Assembly (NCBI GenBank): GCA_016704275.1
Contig: JADJAK010000002.1
Location: forward strand, 124,001 to 188,000
From: Gemmatimonadota bacterium
GTDB taxonomy: Bacteria; Gemmatimonadota; Gemmatimonadetes; Gemmatimonadales; GWC2-71-9
Length of the DNA: 64,000 nt
Direction of reading: 5' to 3'
Part shown: in pieces, positions 61,342-64,000 of the stretch
How the letters are laid out: every line of letters starts with the position of its first letter
How positions within the stretch are numbered: position 1 is the stretch's first letter
Notes under the pieces: generated by a model
The model's input: the letters and a program-made list of their open reading frames with translations, nothing else
Database searches by the model: none
Told to the model about the DNA's origin: nothing
Position numbers and translations under genes: made by a program

Positions 61342-63385
61342 ATGAGCCAGCCCACCCGCGCGTGCCCTACCTGCCAGACCCCGCTGCCGGGGATGGCGGC
61401 GTATTGCTACGTCTGCGGCACCGAGACGCCCGTCGGGATGATGAAGGAAACCGGCGAGCGTGTGGCGGTGGGCATTTCGGGGGTCGGTCCGACCGAGCTG
61501 CGCAAGAAGTTGCGGCGCGCACTCGGCCCCGGGTACGAGCTGCAGGATCGCATCGGCGCGGGCGGCTTCGCCGAAGTATTCCGCGTGCGCGACCTGCGCC
61601 TCAAGCGCGATCTCGCCGTCAAGGTGCTGCGCCCTGACCTTGGCCTCTCGCCCGACCTGGTGATGCGCTTCCGCCGCGAGGCCGAGACGATCGCCAACTT
61701 GCGTCACCCGCACATCGTGCCGGTCTACGATGTCGGCGAAGCCGAAGGGCTCGCCTACCTCATCATGCCGTTGATTGTCGGCGAGAATCTGCGCACGGTG
61801 ATGGAGCGCGAAGGCGCGATGCCGGTGAAGGAGGTGCAGCGGATCCTCCGCGAAGCCTGTTCCGGACTGGTTGCCGCCCACGATGCCGGCGTGGTCCACC
61901 GCGACATCAAGCCCGAGAATGTGATGCTCGAAGGGCCCGAGAAGCGGGTCCTCCTCATGGACTTCGGCATCGCGAAGGTCGTGGGTGGCGGCGCCGGGGA
62001 CGATGGCGACCCGAGCGAGGGGCTCACAAGCACCGGCATCATCATCGGCACGCCGCAGTACATGAGCCCCGAGCAGGCGTGCGGCGACAAGTCGATCGAC
62101 GCGCGCAGCGATCAGTATTCGCTGGCGGTCGTCGGCTACCGGATGCTCAGCGGCACGCTGCCGTTCGACGGCGAGTCGACGCGTGCCGTGCTCTATCAGC
62201 AGCTGGTGGGTGAGCCGAAGCCGCTCGGCGAGCGGATGCCCGACCTCCCCGGCCCGATCAACGTCGCGATCCAGCGCGCGATGGCGAAGGAGCCGAACGA
62301 GCGCTTCCCGTCGATGCGCGAATTCGCCGCCATGCTCGAGGGCGACAGCAGCCTCACCCTGACGCCGAAGCCGGGTCCGGGGATCACCCCCGGCAAGGCG
62401 GCATCGTCGCGGCGCACGTCGATCCTGATGGGCGTGGTCGCCGCGCTCGCGATGGTGGGCTGGTACTTCTCCCAGGGCAGCCCCGCACCAACAAGCAGCG
62501 ACGAGACACTCGTACCGCCCGCCGCCGTCACGACGGACCCGGCACCGTCGGGGACCGCCCTCGGCGCCGGCGCGACGCCGCCGGCCGCACCGCCGACCGC
62601 CACGCCGGCCGGTGGGACCGCTGCCCCGAAGACCCCGCCGGTGACCAAGCCCGGGGCCAAGGGTGTGACCCCCGCCGCGCCGCCGGTCGTGACCGCCGCG
62701 CCCGCCCCGACCAAGGCCCCCACCGGCCCGAGCTGCAGCCGAGCCGCCGCCAACGGCGACTGGCTCGGCGCGGCGAACGCCTGCGCCACCGAGGCGGCCG
62801 CCGGTTCCGCGGTGGCCCAGCGGATTCTCGGCTCCTGTACGACCGGGGCAGCGGGTGACCGCCGACCCGGCCAAGGCGGTGGAGTGGTACCGGAAGGCGA
62901 GTTCGGGTGGCGACCTCGAGGCCAAGATGGCGCTCTCCCGTCTGCTCGAGACCGGGCGCGGGGCGCCGGCCAACCAGGGGGAGTCGATCGCCCTCCTGCG
63001 CGAGGCCGCTGCGGGCGGGCTGCTTCGGGCCCAGCAGAATCTTGCCTTCCGCCTCGAAAACGGCGGCGGGATCAAGAAGGACGAGGCCGAGTCGGCGCTC
63101 TGGTATCGTCGCGCGGCGGAACAGGGCGACGTGGCCAGTCAGGAGAAGCTCGCAGAGTTCCTCGCCAAGGGCCGTGGGGTGACCAAGAACGAAGCCGAGG
63201 CGCTCGACTGGTACAAGAAGGCGGGTGAGAAGGGATCGGCTGAGTCGGCCTGGCAGGCGGCGCAGGCCTACTTCCGGGGCAAGGGGACGCCGAAGGACGA
63301 GGCGGCGGGGATGGAATGGCTCCGGAAGGCGGCCGCGCGCAACCACACCGAAGCCACCAAGGAACTCGCCAAGCGCGGCGGCTGA
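61342..63385 (+). CDS. Serine/threonine protein kinase with zinc ribbon and Sel1 repeats (frameshifted)
   Basis: Corrected length about 682 residues. N-terminal zinc ribbon (CPTCQTPLPGMAAYCYVCG), kinase domain (GAGGFAEVFRVRD; catalytic VVHRDIKPENVML; DFGIAKV; GTPQYMSPEQA), one transmembrane segment (SILMGVVAALAMVGWYFS, about 355-372), a Pro/Ala/Thr-rich linker, then Sel1/TPR-like repeats (DPAKAVEWYRKASSGGD, DEAESALWYRRAAEQGD, NEAEALDWYKKAGEKGS). Two missing bases at 62831-62860 (a C and a G run) break the frame before the repeats. A membrane sensor kinase with an external repeat domain. Confidence 0.88.
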
Positions 63386-63407
63386 GCCGCCCCCGACCGG
63401 CAATGAC

Positions 63408-63441
63408 GAGGCCCCGCCGATCGTGAGATCGGCGGGGCCTC
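63408..63441. terminator. Terminator between kinase gene and tRNA-Pro
   Basis: A perfect 15-bp stem (GAGGCCCCGCCGATC / GATCGGCGGGGCCTC) with loop GTGA. It lies 22 nt after the kinase stop and 6 nt beyond the tRNA 3' end on the other strand, so it can end both transcripts. Confidence 0.85.
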
Positions 63442-63447
63442 ATGACA

Positions 63448-63521
<74 letters not shown>

Positions 63522-63976
63522 GACTCCCCTCGGTTGCCCGTGAGGACACGACACCGGACCCCGAGTCGTTCGAGTGGGGCCAGCAGTCGCTCACGGCCTT
63601 CCTGGAGACGCTCCCTGCCCGCTTCGACGGGCTGCCGGGGGGCATCATCCTCGGCGGCTTCTCCCAGGGCGGCACGACGGCGCTGGGACAGCTCCTGCGG
63701 CATCCAGGCAGCGTGCGCGGCGTGATGGTCTGCAGTGGCTTCCTGGCCGACCATCCCACGGTCGCGGCGACCCCGCACACCGTGGGGACGACGCCGATCT
63801 TCTGGGGCCATGGCACCGCCGACATGGCGATTCCCCACGAGCATGGTGCGGCTGGCCAGCACGCGCTGCGGATGGCCAATGCGCGGCTCACATCGCACTC
63901 GTACGAAGGGATGGGGCACACCATCGGGTCAGCCGAGGTCGCGGACATGAAGGCGTGGCTGGCGGCGCTTGGGTAG
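63522..63976 (+). pseudogene. 5'-truncated alpha/beta-hydrolase (carboxylesterase/phospholipase type)
   Basis: The frame carries the Ser nucleophile GGIILGGFSQGGTTALGQLL, the Asp region WGHGTADMAIP and His in SYEGMGHTIGS, the C-terminal two thirds of a small esterase. The usual first 60-90 residues, including the oxyanion-hole loop, are absent: the coding similarity begins at the 5' edge of the tRNA-Pro gene, and no in-frame start with an SD is present. Probably a remnant, unless the junction is an assembly artefact. Confidence 0.7.
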
Positions 63977-64000
63977 TTGCGCCGTCGGGCCACGCCCGGC

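Noticed and set aside
31215..62860. Programmed ribosomal frameshifting as an explanation of the broken genes
   Set aside because: The shifts occur in many unrelated genes, go in both directions, and lack a slippery heptamer with a downstream structure.

Overview
The window is about two-thirds G+C and densely packed on both strands, and most small operons have overlapping start and stop codons. I infer a Gemmatimonadota-like heterotroph from several traits together: many secreted S9/M14 peptidases, a cyanophycin operon, an LVIVD-repeat protein, 6-bladed propeller proteins, two SSS symporters, and Gly/Ala/Arg-rich inserts in exported proteins. There is no rRNA or marker gene to prove this. No prophage, CRISPR array or integrase was seen.

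1-8.5 kb: a minus-strand cyanophycin operon (cyanophycinase cphB, synthetase cphA, and a CphA paralogue without the ATP-grasp domain that runs off the left edge). Upstream of it is a methionine pair, metX-metB. It is preceded by a methionine-rich leader peptide and a hairpin that looks like an attenuator. 8.5-17.5 kb: VOC protein, two S9 peptidases, a peroxiredoxin, a PQQ-type sugar dehydrogenase, the ABC-F factor EttA and a 49-aa membrane protein. 17.6-24.9 kb: a glycogen/alpha-glucan operon (glgP, glgA, two GH57 proteins). 24.9-30.4 kb: an SSS symporter, a 36-aa membrane peptide, a secreted amidohydrolase, a secreted hypothetical protein, a REP-associated tyrosine transposase with its palindromic repeats, and an outer-membrane-type protein. 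30.7-33.5 kb: three tandem copies of a 6-bladed propeller gene (one frameshifted, one intact, one with a large internal deletion).

33.6-39.3 kb: LVIVD-repeat protein, DUF305 protein (broken), a barrel-like protein (broken), and the agmatine-to-putrescine genes aguB-aguA. 39.4-45 kb: an ECF sigma factor with its anti-sigma partner, three DUF4097 proteins and a Tat-exported amidase. A shared GCAACC / GTCTC promoter motif suggests a small sigma regulon. 45-54.5 kb: SCP2 protein, acyl-CoA oxidase-type flavoprotein, HI0933 flavoprotein, M14 peptidase, UPF0173 hydrolase, arginase, SIMPL protein and an NlpC/P60 hydrolase. 54.5-61.3 kb: an amino-acid permease, divergent from a tightly overlapped GH109 / SSS symporter / nucleotidyltransferase / GHMP-kinase operon that looks like amino-sugar salvage. 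61.3-64 kb: a Ser/Thr kinase with Sel1 repeats, tRNA-Pro(GGG) and a 5'-truncated esterase.

Three themes link the regions. Cyanophycin supplies Asp and Arg, and arginase and the agmatine enzymes elsewhere in the window could use arginine-derived metabolites. Intergenic spaces carry short tandem arrays that all have a 7-bp period although their sequences differ. Many genes between 31 and 63 kb are interrupted by single-base indels, several of them in C or G runs; no similar breaks were seen before 31 kb. I read most of these as sequence error, so the affected genes are described as one locus each.
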